A stretch of DNA of 64,000 nucleotides from Variovorax sp. Sphag1AA. GTDB taxonomy: Bacteria; Pseudomonadota; Gammaproteobacteria; Burkholderiales; Burkholderiaceae_C. The stretch lies in the NCBI RefSeq assembly GCF_014192575.1, contig NZ_JACHYC010000006.1:558001-622000 (forward strand), written 5' to 3'. The position numbers and the translations under genes are program-made. This document shows, piece after piece, positions 1 to 8,087 of the stretch (within the stretch, counting starts at the first letter, position 1; each line of letters opens with the position of its first letter). The notes below the pieces were generated by a model. It did not search any database. It was given only the letters and a program-made list of their open reading frames with translations, and was not told where the DNA came from.

Positions 1-1654
1 CGATTTCCTTCTGCTTGGCGACATACGAAGCCAACGTCTCGCCCACGTTGAGCACCGGCAATCCGCCGACCTGGGCAGGCGCGGTTTCGCCGGGTGTGAG
101 GCTCTCGATGTAGTTCGCGTAGGCGGACAGTTGCTTGTTGAACTTGAACACCACGCCCGCCGCCGGGCTGGTGCGGCTGTCGTTGTTGCCGCCGGTGGGT
201 GCGCCGGTGTCGTAGGCGAAGTTGTCGATCTTCAGGGTCTGGTAGCGCGCGCCGAGTGTGACCAGCAGCGTCTCGTCCAAGAAGCCCATCGTGTCGCCGA
301 CGGCATAGCTGGTCAGGCGCTTCGCCTGCGTAAGCGCCGGCGCCGCCAGGTTGTTGCCGCCAAAGGCGAAGGGGCCGAAGGCGGGCTGCAGCAGCGTCGG
401 CGTCGGGTAGTAGAGGTTGGTCGACTGCGTGTTCAGGAAGTCGAACTTGTAGGCGTTCTTGCGTTCCGAATCGAAGTAGTCGTAGGAGGCCACCAGCGAG
501 TGCTTGACGGAGCCCGTCCGCACCGTGCCGCGCACGCCGACTTCGGCGGACTTCACGTCTTCATCTGCCGTGTTGTCGAAGCGGTAAGTCGTTCCGGCGC
601 CCGTGAGCGCGTTGGTGACCGTGAGGTTGGCGAGCGAGTTGGCCTCGCTGCCGCTGCGCTTGCCGAGTGCGAACCAGCCGGTCACGTTGTCGGTGAAGTC
701 GTATTCGCCGCGAATCGTGCCGAATGTGTCGCGTTCGTTGGAATAGCTCCATGGCTGCGCCCAGTTGGTCTGGGAATCCGGCGCGGAAGGCACGGACGTC
801 AAGGTGGAATCCAGCGTGACGTTGGTGCGCGTCTGCTTCAGCCGGTGGTCCTGGTAGCCGATGTCGGCCGACAGCCGGGCATTGCGGCTGCGCCAATCGA
901 GGCCCACGGAGGCGACGTCCAGACGCACGTCTTCGTTGTCGACGCCCGTGCCGCCATCGCGATGTGCTGCGTTCACGCGGATGCCGACGCTGTTGTCGGG
1001 CCCGAAGCGGCGCGCGATGTCGGCAGCCGCGTAGAGCTGCGAACCGCTCGCGGTGCCAAGAGTGACCTGCGTCAGCAGATCATTGCCGGCGCGCTTGGGC
1101 AGCAGGTTGATGGCGCCGCCGATGCCGTCACCGCCGGGCGAGGCGCCGTTCAGGAATGCACTGGGCCCACGCAGCACTTCGACGCGCTCGAACAGCTCGG
1201 ACGAGATGTACTGGCGGGGCAGCAGGCTGTAGAGGCCGTTGTAGGCGATGCTGTCAGATCCGAGCAGAAAGCCGCGGATGAAGTAGCTTTCCTGGAAGTT
1301 GCCGAAGCCTCGGGCCACGCGCACCGATGGATCGTTCAGCAGCACATCGCCGACGCTGCGCGCCTGCTGGTTCTGGATGAGTTCGTTGGTGTAGCTCGTC
1401 GCGCTGAACGGCGAGCTCATGTTGTCGACGTTGCCGAGGATGCCGACGCGGCCTCCGGTGGCGACTTGCCCACCGGCAAAGGGCTTCGGGAGACCGGCAG
1501 CAGAGGCGTCTGCACTGGCCTCGACTGTCACCGTCGAGAGCGTCGCAGCCTCCGGCGCAGCCGCGGGAGCGGTTTGTGCAGTCGCGACCAGCGTCTGGAG
1601 CGCGAGGGTCGCCGCGATGGCGACTGGGCGGAGGGGAAAGCGATGGGAAGACAT
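1..1654 (-). CDS. TonB-dependent siderophore receptor, C-terminus cut by window edge
   Basis: This is the N-terminal 551 residues of an outer-membrane TonB-dependent receptor of the ferric-siderophore type; the remaining beta-barrel lies beyond base 1. The start at 1654 gives a signal peptide of about 26 residues ending ATAQ. A plug domain follows (roughly residues 60–165, with NQQARSVGDVLLNDPSVR and VEVLRGPSAFLNG), then strand-rich barrel repeats. I see no STN signalling domain between signal peptide and plug, so it is probably not a surface-signalling transducer. A Fur-like box lies just upstream, consistent with iron repression. The actual ligand cannot be read from the sequence. The family call is firm; the siderophore specificity is inference. 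Confidence 0.9.
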   Translation of the reverse strand, partial: MSSHRFPLRPVAIAATLALQTLVATAQTAPAAAPEAATLSTVTVEASADASAAGLPKPFAGGQVATGGRVGILGNVDNMSSPFSATSYTNELIQNQQARSVGDVLLNDPSVRVARGFGNFQESYFIRGFLLGSDSIAYNGLYSLLPRQYISSELFERVEVLRGPSAFLNGASPGGDGIGGAINLLPKRAGNDLLTQVTLGTASGSQLYAAADIARRFGPDNSVGIRVNAAHRDGGTGVDNEDVRLDVASVGLDWRSRNARLSADIGYQDHRLKQTRTNVTLDSTLTSVPSAPDSQTNWAQPWSYSNERDTFGTIRGEYDFTDNVTGWFALGKRSGSEANSLANLTVTNALTGAGTTYRFDNTADEDVKSAEVGVRGTVRTGSVKHSLVASYDYFDSERKNAYKFDFLNTQSTNLYYPTPTLLQPAFGPFAFGGNNLAAPALTQAKRLTSYAVGDTMGFLDETLLVTLGARYQTLKIDNFAYDTGAPTGGNNDSRTSPAAGVVFKFNKQLSAYANYIESLTPGETAPAQVGGLPVLNVGETLASYVAKQKEI

Positions 1655-1675
1655 GGACGGTTCTTTGTGTGCAAT

Positions 1676-1696
1676 GCAAATGCGAACCGTTATTAT
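1676..1696 (-). promoter_or_regulatory. Fur-like box upstream of the TonB receptor
   Basis: The plus strand reads GCAAATGCGAACCGTTATTAT. Read on the minus strand it resembles the GATAAT-x-ATTATC class of Fur sites (ATAATAACGGTTCGCATTTGC), with two or three mismatches. It lies about 22–42 bases upstream of the receptor start, where it would overlap the promoter. The assignment rests on similarity to the known consensus and on the receptor it precedes. Confidence 0.55.
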
Positions 1697-1721
1697 CCGC
1701 ATCGAGACGCGCGAAACCGCC

Positions 1722-1757
1722 ACGCCGCAGCCGAAATCAGCTGCGGCGTTGTTTTTT
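1722..1757 (+). terminator. Intrinsic terminator reading rightward, no plus-strand gene upstream
   Basis: A 10-bp perfect stem ACGCCGCAGC / GCTGCGGCGT (1722–1731 and 1740–1749) with an 8-base loop is followed by TG and six Ts. The T tract is on the plus strand only, so it terminates rightward transcription. Both flanking genes run leftward, so it does not obviously serve either. See the finding on a possible small RNA. Confidence 0.6.
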
Positions 1758-1777
1758 GATCAGTCGGTGGTGCGCCT

Positions 1778-2542
1778 TCAGCCGCTGCGGCGGCCATCCA
1801 CGAACACCATGAGCTCCTGCGGCGCGAAGGCCGTCCACGTCTCGTTGGTAGTCAGCGGCGAGGTCACGACGATCGCGACCCGGTCGGTCGGCGTCGTGTG
1901 GCGCGCGAAATCGATGCTCAGGTCTTCATCGGCCAGTTGGGCACTGAGGAAGGGATGCTTGCGCTCGATGTACCAAAGATTTGTCGAGGCATGCGCCCAC
2001 AGCGCCTGTCCGTTCGACAGCATGAAGTTGAAGGTGCCGTGCGCCGCCAGCCGAGGCGCCAACTCACGCAGCGTCAGCGTGAGTTCCTCGACGCTCGGCA
2101 CGTCTGCGTGCGACTTGGCCAGCTCCTGCATGATCCAGCAGAAGGCGTGCTCGCTGTCGGTGTTGCCGACCGGGTGGAAGTTGCCGTGAAGACGCGGCCG
2201 GAAGTCCTTCAGGTCGCCGTTGTGCGCGAAGACCCAGTAGCGCCCCCACAGCTCGCGCACGAAGGGATGGCAGTTCTGGAGATTGACTGCGCCCTGGGTG
2301 GCTTTGCGGATGTGCGCGATGACATTGCGGCTTTGAATGGGGTAGCGGCGGATCAGCTCAGCCACAGGCGACTCGCAGGCGGGCTGGTGATCGACGAAAT
2401 GCCTGAGCCCCCGATCCTCGAAGAAGGCAATGCCCCAGCCGTCCGCATGATGGTCGGTGCGCCCGCCGCGCTGCGCGAACCCCGTGAAGCTGAAGGTCAC
2501 GTCGGTCGGCGTGTTGCAGTTCATTCCGAGTAGCTGGCACAT
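1778..2542 (-). CDS. yafJ: Class II glutamine amidotransferase, YafJ-like
   Basis: 254 residues. The N-terminal nucleophile hydrolase fold of class II glutamine amidotransferases is recognisable: Met-Cys2 supplies the catalytic cysteine, followed by NTPTDVTFSFTGF, the HHADGWGIAF segment, AHIRKATQG and AHNGDL (glutamine pocket), and GNTDSEHAFCW. It matches the YafJ/Gat-like stand-alone domain, which has no attached synthetase; its acceptor substrate is unknown. The gene sits 9 bases downstream of the leftward exporter gene and may be cotranscribed with it. Confidence 0.9.
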   Translation of the reverse strand: MCQLLGMNCNTPTDVTFSFTGFAQRGGRTDHHADGWGIAFFEDRGLRHFVDHQPACESPVAELIRRYPIQSRNVIAHIRKATQGAVNLQNCHPFVRELWGRYWVFAHNGDLKDFRPRLHGNFHPVGNTDSEHAFCWIMQELAKSHADVPSVEELTLTLRELAPRLAAHGTFNFMLSNGQALWAHASTNLWYIERKHPFLSAQLADEDLSIDFARHTTPTDRVAIVVTSPLTTNETWTAFAPQELMVFVDGRRSG

Positions 2543-2551
2543 CTCGATAGC

Positions 2552-4024
2552 TTAGTTCACGGGCTGTTCGTCGAGCTTGCTGGAAGGCTTTTCGCGCAAC
2601 TGCCAGGCGGCGCAGATCGCGAGCGCGCAAACAGCTGCGAGCATGACGAAGACCTCATCAAAGGCAGCGAGCCGCGCGGGGCTGCTGGAAGCATTGGCCA
2701 GCGAATCGCCATGTGCGGCAAGTCGCCATTCGAGAATGACCGCGCAGAGACTGACGCCTGCCGCGCCGCCGAGCATGCGCAGGAAGTTGATCGAGCTGGC
2801 ACCCTGCGGAATCATGTGCTTGGGCAGTGGCCGCATCGAACCGAGATTGAGCGACGGAAGAATGAACCCGAGCCCGATGCGCCCGATGACCGCGAAGACG
2901 ACCAGCAGCCACAGCCCGCTGTCCAGACGGAGCACGATCATCAGCGCGAACGAGGCAGCCAGCAGCATCAGGCCGATGGTCACCAGCAGATAGGTCGGAT
3001 GCCTGTCCGCGAGCCGGCCGACGCCGGCGATGGCGAACGCCAGCACCACGCCCGCCGGCAGCAGGATGGTGCCCACGTGCGACGCCGAAAGCTGTAGCCC
3101 GACTTGCATGTACACCGGCAGCAGATAGGTCGAACCGAACAGCGCGGTGCCGTAGATGAAGGCGACGATGCTGCCCATTGCGAACTGCCTGTGCTTGAAC
3201 AGCGCGAGATTCATGAGGGGCATGCCGCCCGCCGCGGCGAACCGCCGCTGCCAGGCAAGAAAAGCGCCGAAAGCCACGCCGGCCGCGGCCAGAAGGGCGG
3301 TTGCCTGGGTCGGCGAGTCGCCCCGCAGTGCGACCAGTCCGTTCAGCAGACACAGCGTGCCGATGGTGCCGAGCGCGAGGCCGCGCCAGTCGAGCCCGGT
3401 GTCGCGCGACGCTGCCGCACCGCCCGGGGCAGTGGTCGGAACGAACTTGTAGGCCAGCCAGATCGACGTGATGCAGAACGGCACCACCATGAAGAAGATC
3501 GAGCGCCAGCCGAACAGGTCGACCAGCACGCCGCCGATGCTCGGTCCGATCGCCGGCGCAAGCACCACGCCCATGCCGAAGATGCCACTCGCGCGGCCCT
3601 GCTCGTGGGGCTCGAAGGCGCGCAGGATGATGATGGCCGGAATGGGCTGCACCACGCCGGCCGCCAATCCTTCCGCGACGCGCGCGAGCAGCACCAGCGA
3701 GAAGTTCGTTGCCAGCCCGCCGGTCATGCCGCCGGCCAGCAGCAGCACCATGGTCCCGACATAGGTGCGCCGGTAGCCGTAGCGCGACAGCAGCCACGGT
3801 GTGGTGAGCATCGATACCGTCATCGCCACCATGAAGCCCGAACTCACCCATTGCGCGCGCTCCTGGCCGAGCGAGAAATGGTGGCTCATGCCCGGGATCG
3901 CCACATTGACGATGGTGGAGGACATGATCGAAGCCATCACCCCCACCATGACGGAAAAGAGCAGGAGCCAGCGATAGCGCTCGCCGTAGCGGCTGCTCAG
4001 GGATTGCGCGGAAAGTTGATTCAT
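2552..4024 (-). CDS. MFS drug exporter, DHA2 (EmrB/QacA-like) family
   Basis: 490 residues from the ATG at 4024 (MNQLSAQSLSS...); an ATG at 4057 would add 11 residues. The protein is a run of hydrophobic segments typical of the 14-helix DHA2 group: it begins with LLFSVMVGVMASIMSSTIVNVAIPG, the helix-1 motif of EmrB-type proton-coupled exporters, and has the inter-helix motif SRYGYRRTYVGTMVLL and the drug/H+ antiporter motif C (GMGVVLAPAIGPSIGGVL). It is an inner-membrane efflux carrier; substrate unknown. No membrane-fusion partner (EmrA) is adjacent, so it may act without an EmrA-type trans-periplasmic adaptor or use one encoded elsewhere. Confidence 0.88.
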   Translation of the reverse strand: MNQLSAQSLSSRYGERYRWLLLFSVMVGVMASIMSSTIVNVAIPGMSHHFSLGQERAQWVSSGFMVAMTVSMLTTPWLLSRYGYRRTYVGTMVLLLAGGMTGGLATNFSLVLLARVAEGLAAGVVQPIPAIIILRAFEPHEQGRASGIFGMGVVLAPAIGPSIGGVLVDLFGWRSIFFMVVPFCITSIWLAYKFVPTTAPGGAAASRDTGLDWRGLALGTIGTLCLLNGLVALRGDSPTQATALLAAAGVAFGAFLAWQRRFAAAGGMPLMNLALFKHRQFAMGSIVAFIYGTALFGSTYLLPVYMQVGLQLSASHVGTILLPAGVVLAFAIAGVGRLADRHPTYLLVTIGLMLLAASFALMIVLRLDSGLWLLVVFAVIGRIGLGFILPSLNLGSMRPLPKHMIPQGASSINFLRMLGGAAGVSLCAVILEWRLAAHGDSLANASSSPARLAAFDEVFVMLAAVCALAICAAWQLREKPSSKLDEQPVN

Positions 4025-4135
4025 GGGGGGAAGCCGGTCGGGCCGTCCTACAAGCATATCGGCGTTTGGGACGCGGACACCTCAAGTCGACGGCCCACAA
4101 TGGCCAGCCGATCCGATCGCGACGAAAGACCCGCC

Positions 4136-5401
4136 ATGGCCCTGGACGACAACGACATCGAGAGCAAGGACGACGCCACGCAGTCGCTTGCCGCCGAATT
4201 CAAGGCGCCGACCGTCACCCGCGCCTACCAGTGCCAGTGCGGCCGGCCGGTGTTTCTCGCCAACAGTCGCTGCCTCGCGTGCCAGACGCCGCTTGGTTAC
4301 GTGATCGAACAACTGGGCGTCGTGCCACTCCAGCCTGCAAAGCACGACGGCGCCGAGCCCGACACATTCACCGTGTTCGGCGACACGGGCGGCAAGGCTT
4401 ACAGGCACTGCGCAAACCTGATGACGCCGTCCGCTTGCAACTGGATGGTGCCCGCCCCACGCGAAGGCGACGATCCTTCATTCAACGTGGACGGACTGGC
4501 GCCCGGCATGTGCCTCGCCTGCAGCGTGACCCGCACCATTCCGGACCTGACCGTCGAGGGCAATGGAGACCGTTGGCTGGCGCTCGAACTCGCGAAGCGG
4601 CGGCTGCTCTCGCAGCTGCTGGCGCTGAAGTTGCCGGTGGTCACACGGCTGAGCGATCCGGTGCACGGCCTTGCCTTCGACTTCCTGAGCAACATGCCCG
4701 GTGCGCCGCACGTGCTCACCGGTCACGACACCGGTGTCATCACCCTCAACGCCGAAGAGGCGCAGGACGATGTGCGCGAACGCATTCGCGCCGAAATGCG
4801 CGAACCGTATCGCACGCTGCTCGGTCACTTCCGCCATGAGATCGGCCACTACTACTGGGATCTTCTGGTGCAGCCGACGCCTTGGATCGACGATTTCCGC
4901 GCGCTCTTCGGCGATGAGCGCGAGGACTACGCAGCGGCGCTACGCAAGCACTACGACAACGGCGCGCCAGCGGATTGGGCCGATCGCTTCGTCACCAGTT
5001 ATGCCAGCTCGCATCCGTGGGAGGACTGGGCCGAAACCTGGGCGCACTACCTGCACATGGCCGACACCGCGGATACGGCCCTGAGCTTTGGTGTCGACGC
5101 GCGAAACGTCGAACTGGCCAGCGATCTCTTCGAGCCCACGGACCTCTGGCAGCCGGAGCATCCGGAAGCCGTGCGCTTCCTCGACTTCATCAACGGCTGG
5201 GTGCGGCTCACGAATGTGCTCAACGAGTTGTCGCGCAGCATGGGGCAGCCCGACTACTACCCCTTCGTGCTACCGCGAACAGCCGTCGGCAAACTGCAGT
5301 TCATCCACCTGGTGATCGCCGAACAACGCGAGCGCGGCACGCAATCGGCTGAAGCAGTGCCCGAGGTGGACCCTGCACCGGAGCCCGAACATCAGGCCTG
5401 A
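4136..5401 (+). CDS. Putative zinc-binding metallopeptidase with N-terminal zinc ribbon
   Basis: 421 residues from the ATG at 4136 (MALDDNDIESK...); an in-frame ATG at 4100 is also possible. The N-terminal third carries a rubredoxin-like ribbon (CQC...CLAC near residues 33–50). The C-terminal part holds HEIGH with His234, Glu235 and His238, the gluzincin HExxH signature, and a downstream EDWAETWAHYLHM helix that could give the third zinc ligand. This matches the family of putative zinc-binding metallopeptidases with a zinc-ribbon head; the substrate is unknown. There is no signal peptide, so it is probably cytoplasmic. The last 10 bases overlap the convergent Cys-rich gene. Confidence 0.8.
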   Translation: MALDDNDIESKDDATQSLAAEFKAPTVTRAYQCQCGRPVFLANSRCLACQTPLGYVIEQLGVVPLQPAKHDGAEPDTFTVFGDTGGKAYRHCANLMTPSACNWMVPAPREGDDPSFNVDGLAPGMCLACSVTRTIPDLTVEGNGDRWLALELAKRRLLSQLLALKLPVVTRLSDPVHGLAFDFLSNMPGAPHVLTGHDTGVITLNAEEAQDDVRERIRAEMREPYRTLLGHFRHEIGHYYWDLLVQPTPWIDDFRALFGDEREDYAAALRKHYDNGAPADWADRFVTSYASSHPWEDWAETWAHYLHMADTADTALSFGVDARNVELASDLFEPTDLWQPEHPEAVRFLDFINGWVRLTNVLNELSRSMGQPDYYPFVLPRTAVGKLQFIHLVIAEQRERGTQSAEAVPEVDPAPEPEHQA

Positions 5402-5616
5402 ACGGCCGCCAACACTGCGCACCGTGCGCAGATGCACGCGAGCCCGCGTTTTTCCGGTGGCACCCTGGCCAGCAACTCGGGGCTGAAGCTGAATTCCGTT
5501 GCCATGCACCAGCACGGCGGTTGCTTCTGGCCGGTTTCGCGCTCCACTTCCATCGCGCAGCGATTGGCTTCGCCGCACAACGGGCAGTGCGAGGCGTCGA
5601 GACTTGAATAGTCCAT
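5392..5616 (-). CDS. Small cysteine-rich CWC protein
   Basis: 74 residues with seven cysteines arranged CPLC...C...CWC...CICARC, which suggests a zinc- or metal-binding knuckle; it belongs to the short cysteine-rich CWC family of unknown function. The start codon overlaps the stop of the phosphofructokinase gene by one base (TGATG), so translation is very probably coupled to it. The 3' end overlaps the convergent metallopeptidase gene by 10 bases. No signal peptide is visible. Confidence 0.8.
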   Translation of the reverse strand: MDYSSLDASHCPLCGEANRCAMEVERETGQKQPPCWCMATEFSFSPELLARVPPEKRGLACICARCAVLAAVQA

Positions 5617-6872
5617 CACGCTTTCTCGAAAGCCGGCAGCTTCTTCGGCACCGCATGGTTCGCGAGCGTGACGTACACCGGCAGCCCGTTGCTGTAGGCC
5701 GGATAGTCCTCGCCCTGGATCAACGGCAACAGATAGCGACGGCATTTGTCGGTGATGCCATAGCCGTCTTCCGAGATGAAATCGCGCGGCATGAACTTCT
5801 CGGTGTTCGCGACCGCATCGAGCGGCGCGGTGCCGATGCGGTATTGATAGGGCTCGTCGGAAATGCGCTCGATGGTCGGCATCACCGAGTTCTTGCCTTC
5901 CAGCGCCAGCTCGACAGCGCGTTGCCCGAGCTCGTAAGCCTGCTTCACGTCCGTCGCCGAAGCGATGTGACGTGCCGCGCGCTGCAGGTAGTCCGCAACG
6001 GCCCAATGGAACTTGTGGCCCAGCGCTTCCTTGACCATCTGCGCCACCACTGGTGCGGCACCGCCAAGCTGTGCATGCCCGAAGGCGTCCTTCGTGCCCT
6101 GTTCCGCGATGAAAGTGCCGTCGGGATGGTGGCAGCCTTCGGACACGACGACCGTGCAGTACCCGTGGTACTTCACCAGCGCATCCACGCGCGCGAGGAA
6201 CGCCGGTTGATCGAACGGAATCTCCGGGAACAGGATCACCACCGGCACACCCTGATCGGCGACCAGCCCGCCGGCCGCAGCGATCCATCCCGCGTGACGG
6301 CCCATCACCTCGATCACGAACACCTTGGTCGATGTCGCCGCCATCGAGCGCACATCCATCGAGGCTTCGAGCGTCGACACCGCCACGTACTTCGCGACTG
6401 ATCCGAAGCCCGGGCAGCAGTCGGTGATCGGCAGGTCGTTGTCGATGGTCTTTGGCACATGGATCGCCTGCAGCGGGTAACCCATGGACTGCGACAGCTG
6501 GCTCACCTTGAAGCAGGTGTCGGCCGAGTCGCCGCCGCCGTTGTAGAAGAAGTAGCCGATGTCGTGCGCCTTGAAGACTTCGATCAGCCGCTCGTACTCG
6601 CGCCGGTTCTTTTCGAGCGACTTCAGCTTGTAGCGGCACGAGCCGAACGCGCCCGAAGGCGTCGTGCGCAGCGCGGCGATCGCTTCGGCCGATTCACGGC
6701 CGGTGTCGATGAGATCCTCAGCGAGCGCGCCGAGGATGCCGTTGCGGCCCGCGTACACGGTGCCGATGCGGTCAGGATGCCGGCGAGCCGTTTCAATCAC
6801 GCCGCAGGCCGACGCATTGATCACGGAAGTGACGCCGCCGGACTGGGCGTAGAAGGCGTTGAGGATGGGCAT
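5616..6872 (-). CDS. pfp: 6-phosphofructokinase, pyrophosphate-dependent type
   Basis: 418 residues. The start at 6872 (MPILNAFYAQSGG) is preferred because GGAGA stands 7 bases upstream; an upstream start adding nine residues has none. The enzyme phosphorylates fructose 6-phosphate at C1. Two residues that separate pyrophosphate from ATP users are both of the PPi type: Asp115 in NGGGDS (ATP enzymes have GGDG) and Lys141 in PKTIDND (ATP enzymes have PGTID). The reaction would therefore be reversible and PPi-linked, serving glycolysis and gluconeogenesis. It is followed by a coupled 74-residue CWC protein. The family call is firm; phosphoryl-donor preference is inferred from those two positions. 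Confidence 0.88.
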   Translation of the reverse strand: MPILNAFYAQSGGVTSVINASACGVIETARRHPDRIGTVYAGRNGILGALAEDLIDTGRESAEAIAALRTTPSGAFGSCRYKLKSLEKNRREYERLIEVFKAHDIGYFFYNGGGDSADTCFKVSQLSQSMGYPLQAIHVPKTIDNDLPITDCCPGFGSVAKYVAVSTLEASMDVRSMAATSTKVFVIEVMGRHAGWIAAAGGLVADQGVPVVILFPEIPFDQPAFLARVDALVKYHGYCTVVVSEGCHHPDGTFIAEQGTKDAFGHAQLGGAAPVVAQMVKEALGHKFHWAVADYLQRAARHIASATDVKQAYELGQRAVELALEGKNSVMPTIERISDEPYQYRIGTAPLDAVANTEKFMPRDFISEDGYGITDKCRRYLLPLIQGEDYPAYSNGLPVYVTLANHAVPKKLPAFEKA

Positions 6873-6917
6873 GCGGCATTCTCCCGCAGCCCTCCGCACG
6901 TTTCCAGTGGGGCGAAC

Positions 6918-8081
6918 TCAGCGGCCGGGCAGGCCCATCGAGCGCGTGATCACCTCTTTCATGATCTCGTTCGTGCCACCGTAGATGCGCTGCACCCGCG
7001 CATCGGCATAGGCGCGCGTCACGGGGTATTCCCACATGAAGCCGTAGCCGCCGTGCAGTTGCACGCACTCATCCATGACCTTGCATTGCAGGTCGCTCGT
7101 CCAGTACTTGGCCATGCTGGCGGTCGCGGTGTCTAGCTTCTTCTGCATGAGCAGGTCGAGGCACTTGTCGACAAACACCTGCGCGATCTGCACCTGCGTC
7201 TGCAGTTCGGCGAGCGTGTAGCGCGTGTTCTGGTAGGCCGCGACCGGCTGGCCGAACACCTTGCGATCCTTCACGTACGCCACGGTCTGGTTGATCGCAG
7301 ACTGCGACGCAGCCACCGCGCCAATCGCGATCTGCAGGCGCTCCCACGGCAACTGCTCCATCAGGCAGACGAAGCCGCGGTTCTCCTGCGCCTTGCCGCC
7401 GAGCAAGGCGTCTGCCGGTACGCGCACATCGTTGAAGAACAGCTCCGAGGTGTCCTGCGCCTTCAGGCCGAGCTTCTTGAGTCGCTTGCCTTTTTCGAAG
7501 CCGGGCGTGCCGCGCTCGATCAGGAAGAGGCTGGTGCCCTTCGCGCCAGCGGCCGGGTCGGTCTTCGCGACGACGATCACCAGATCGGCATGCCATCCGT
7601 TGGTGATGAAGGTCTTGCTGCCGTTGATGACGAAGCTGCCATCCGCCTGCTTCAGTGCGGTCGTCCGCACGGCCTGCAGGTCGCTGCCGGCGGAAGGCTC
7701 GCTCATCGCGATCGCGCCGATCATCTCGCCGCTCGCGAGCTTGGGCAGGTAGTGCTTCTTCTGCGCTTCGGTGCCGTAGTGAAGGATGTAGGGCGCCACG
7801 ATGTCGCTGTGCAGACCGAAGCCCACGCCGGTGAAACCGCGTGCCCACAACTCCTCGTACTGGATCGCCGAATAGAGCAGGTCGGCATCCGATCCGCCGT
7901 ACTCCTCCGGCATCGTCATGCAGAGAAAGCCGTTCTCGCCGGCTTTGTTCCAGACCGCTCGATCGACGTAGCCCTGGTCTTCCCAGGCCTCATGGAAAGG
8001 CGCGATCTCCTTGTCCATGAAGCGGCGGAAGCTGTCGCGGAAGGTCTCGTGGTCGGGTGTGAAAAGTGTGCGTTCGATCAT
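6918..8081 (-). CDS. Acyl-CoA dehydrogenase, long-chain (LCAD) type
   Basis: 387 residues, full length for the family. An FAD flavoprotein that makes the trans-2-enoyl-CoA in the first step of beta-oxidation. FAD and substrate segments are intact (AMSEPSAGSDL, FITNGWHADL, QLHGGYGFMWEYPV, IYGGTNEIMKE). The usual medium-chain catalytic Glu near the C-terminus is Gly here (IYGGTNEI); instead Glu247 in LPWERLQIA aligns with the helix-G glutamate used by LCAD and isovaleryl-CoA dehydrogenase. It lies 6 bases downstream of the PaaG-like gene in a thiolase–isomerase–dehydrogenase operon. Chain-length preference is inferred from this pattern. Confidence 0.9.
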   Translation of the reverse strand: MIERTLFTPDHETFRDSFRRFMDKEIAPFHEAWEDQGYVDRAVWNKAGENGFLCMTMPEEYGGSDADLLYSAIQYEELWARGFTGVGFGLHSDIVAPYILHYGTEAQKKHYLPKLASGEMIGAIAMSEPSAGSDLQAVRTTALKQADGSFVINGSKTFITNGWHADLVIVVAKTDPAAGAKGTSLFLIERGTPGFEKGKRLKKLGLKAQDTSELFFNDVRVPADALLGGKAQENRGFVCLMEQLPWERLQIAIGAVAASQSAINQTVAYVKDRKVFGQPVAAYQNTRYTLAELQTQVQIAQVFVDKCLDLLMQKKLDTATASMAKYWTSDLQCKVMDECVQLHGGYGFMWEYPVTRAYADARVQRIYGGTNEIMKEVITRSMGLPGR

Positions 8082-8087
8082 CGGGAT

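Noticed and set aside
3104..4099. Long N-terminal extension of the open frame ahead of the metallopeptidase
   Set aside because: It runs antisense through the exporter gene, has Arg/His/Gln-rich shadow composition and no ribosome site; the real start is at 4100 or 4136.
4620..4634. TGGCGCTGAAGTTGC, a GG-N10-GC sigma-54-like promoter
   Set aside because: It lies in the middle of the metallopeptidase coding region with no gene starting nearby; expected by chance in GC-rich DNA.
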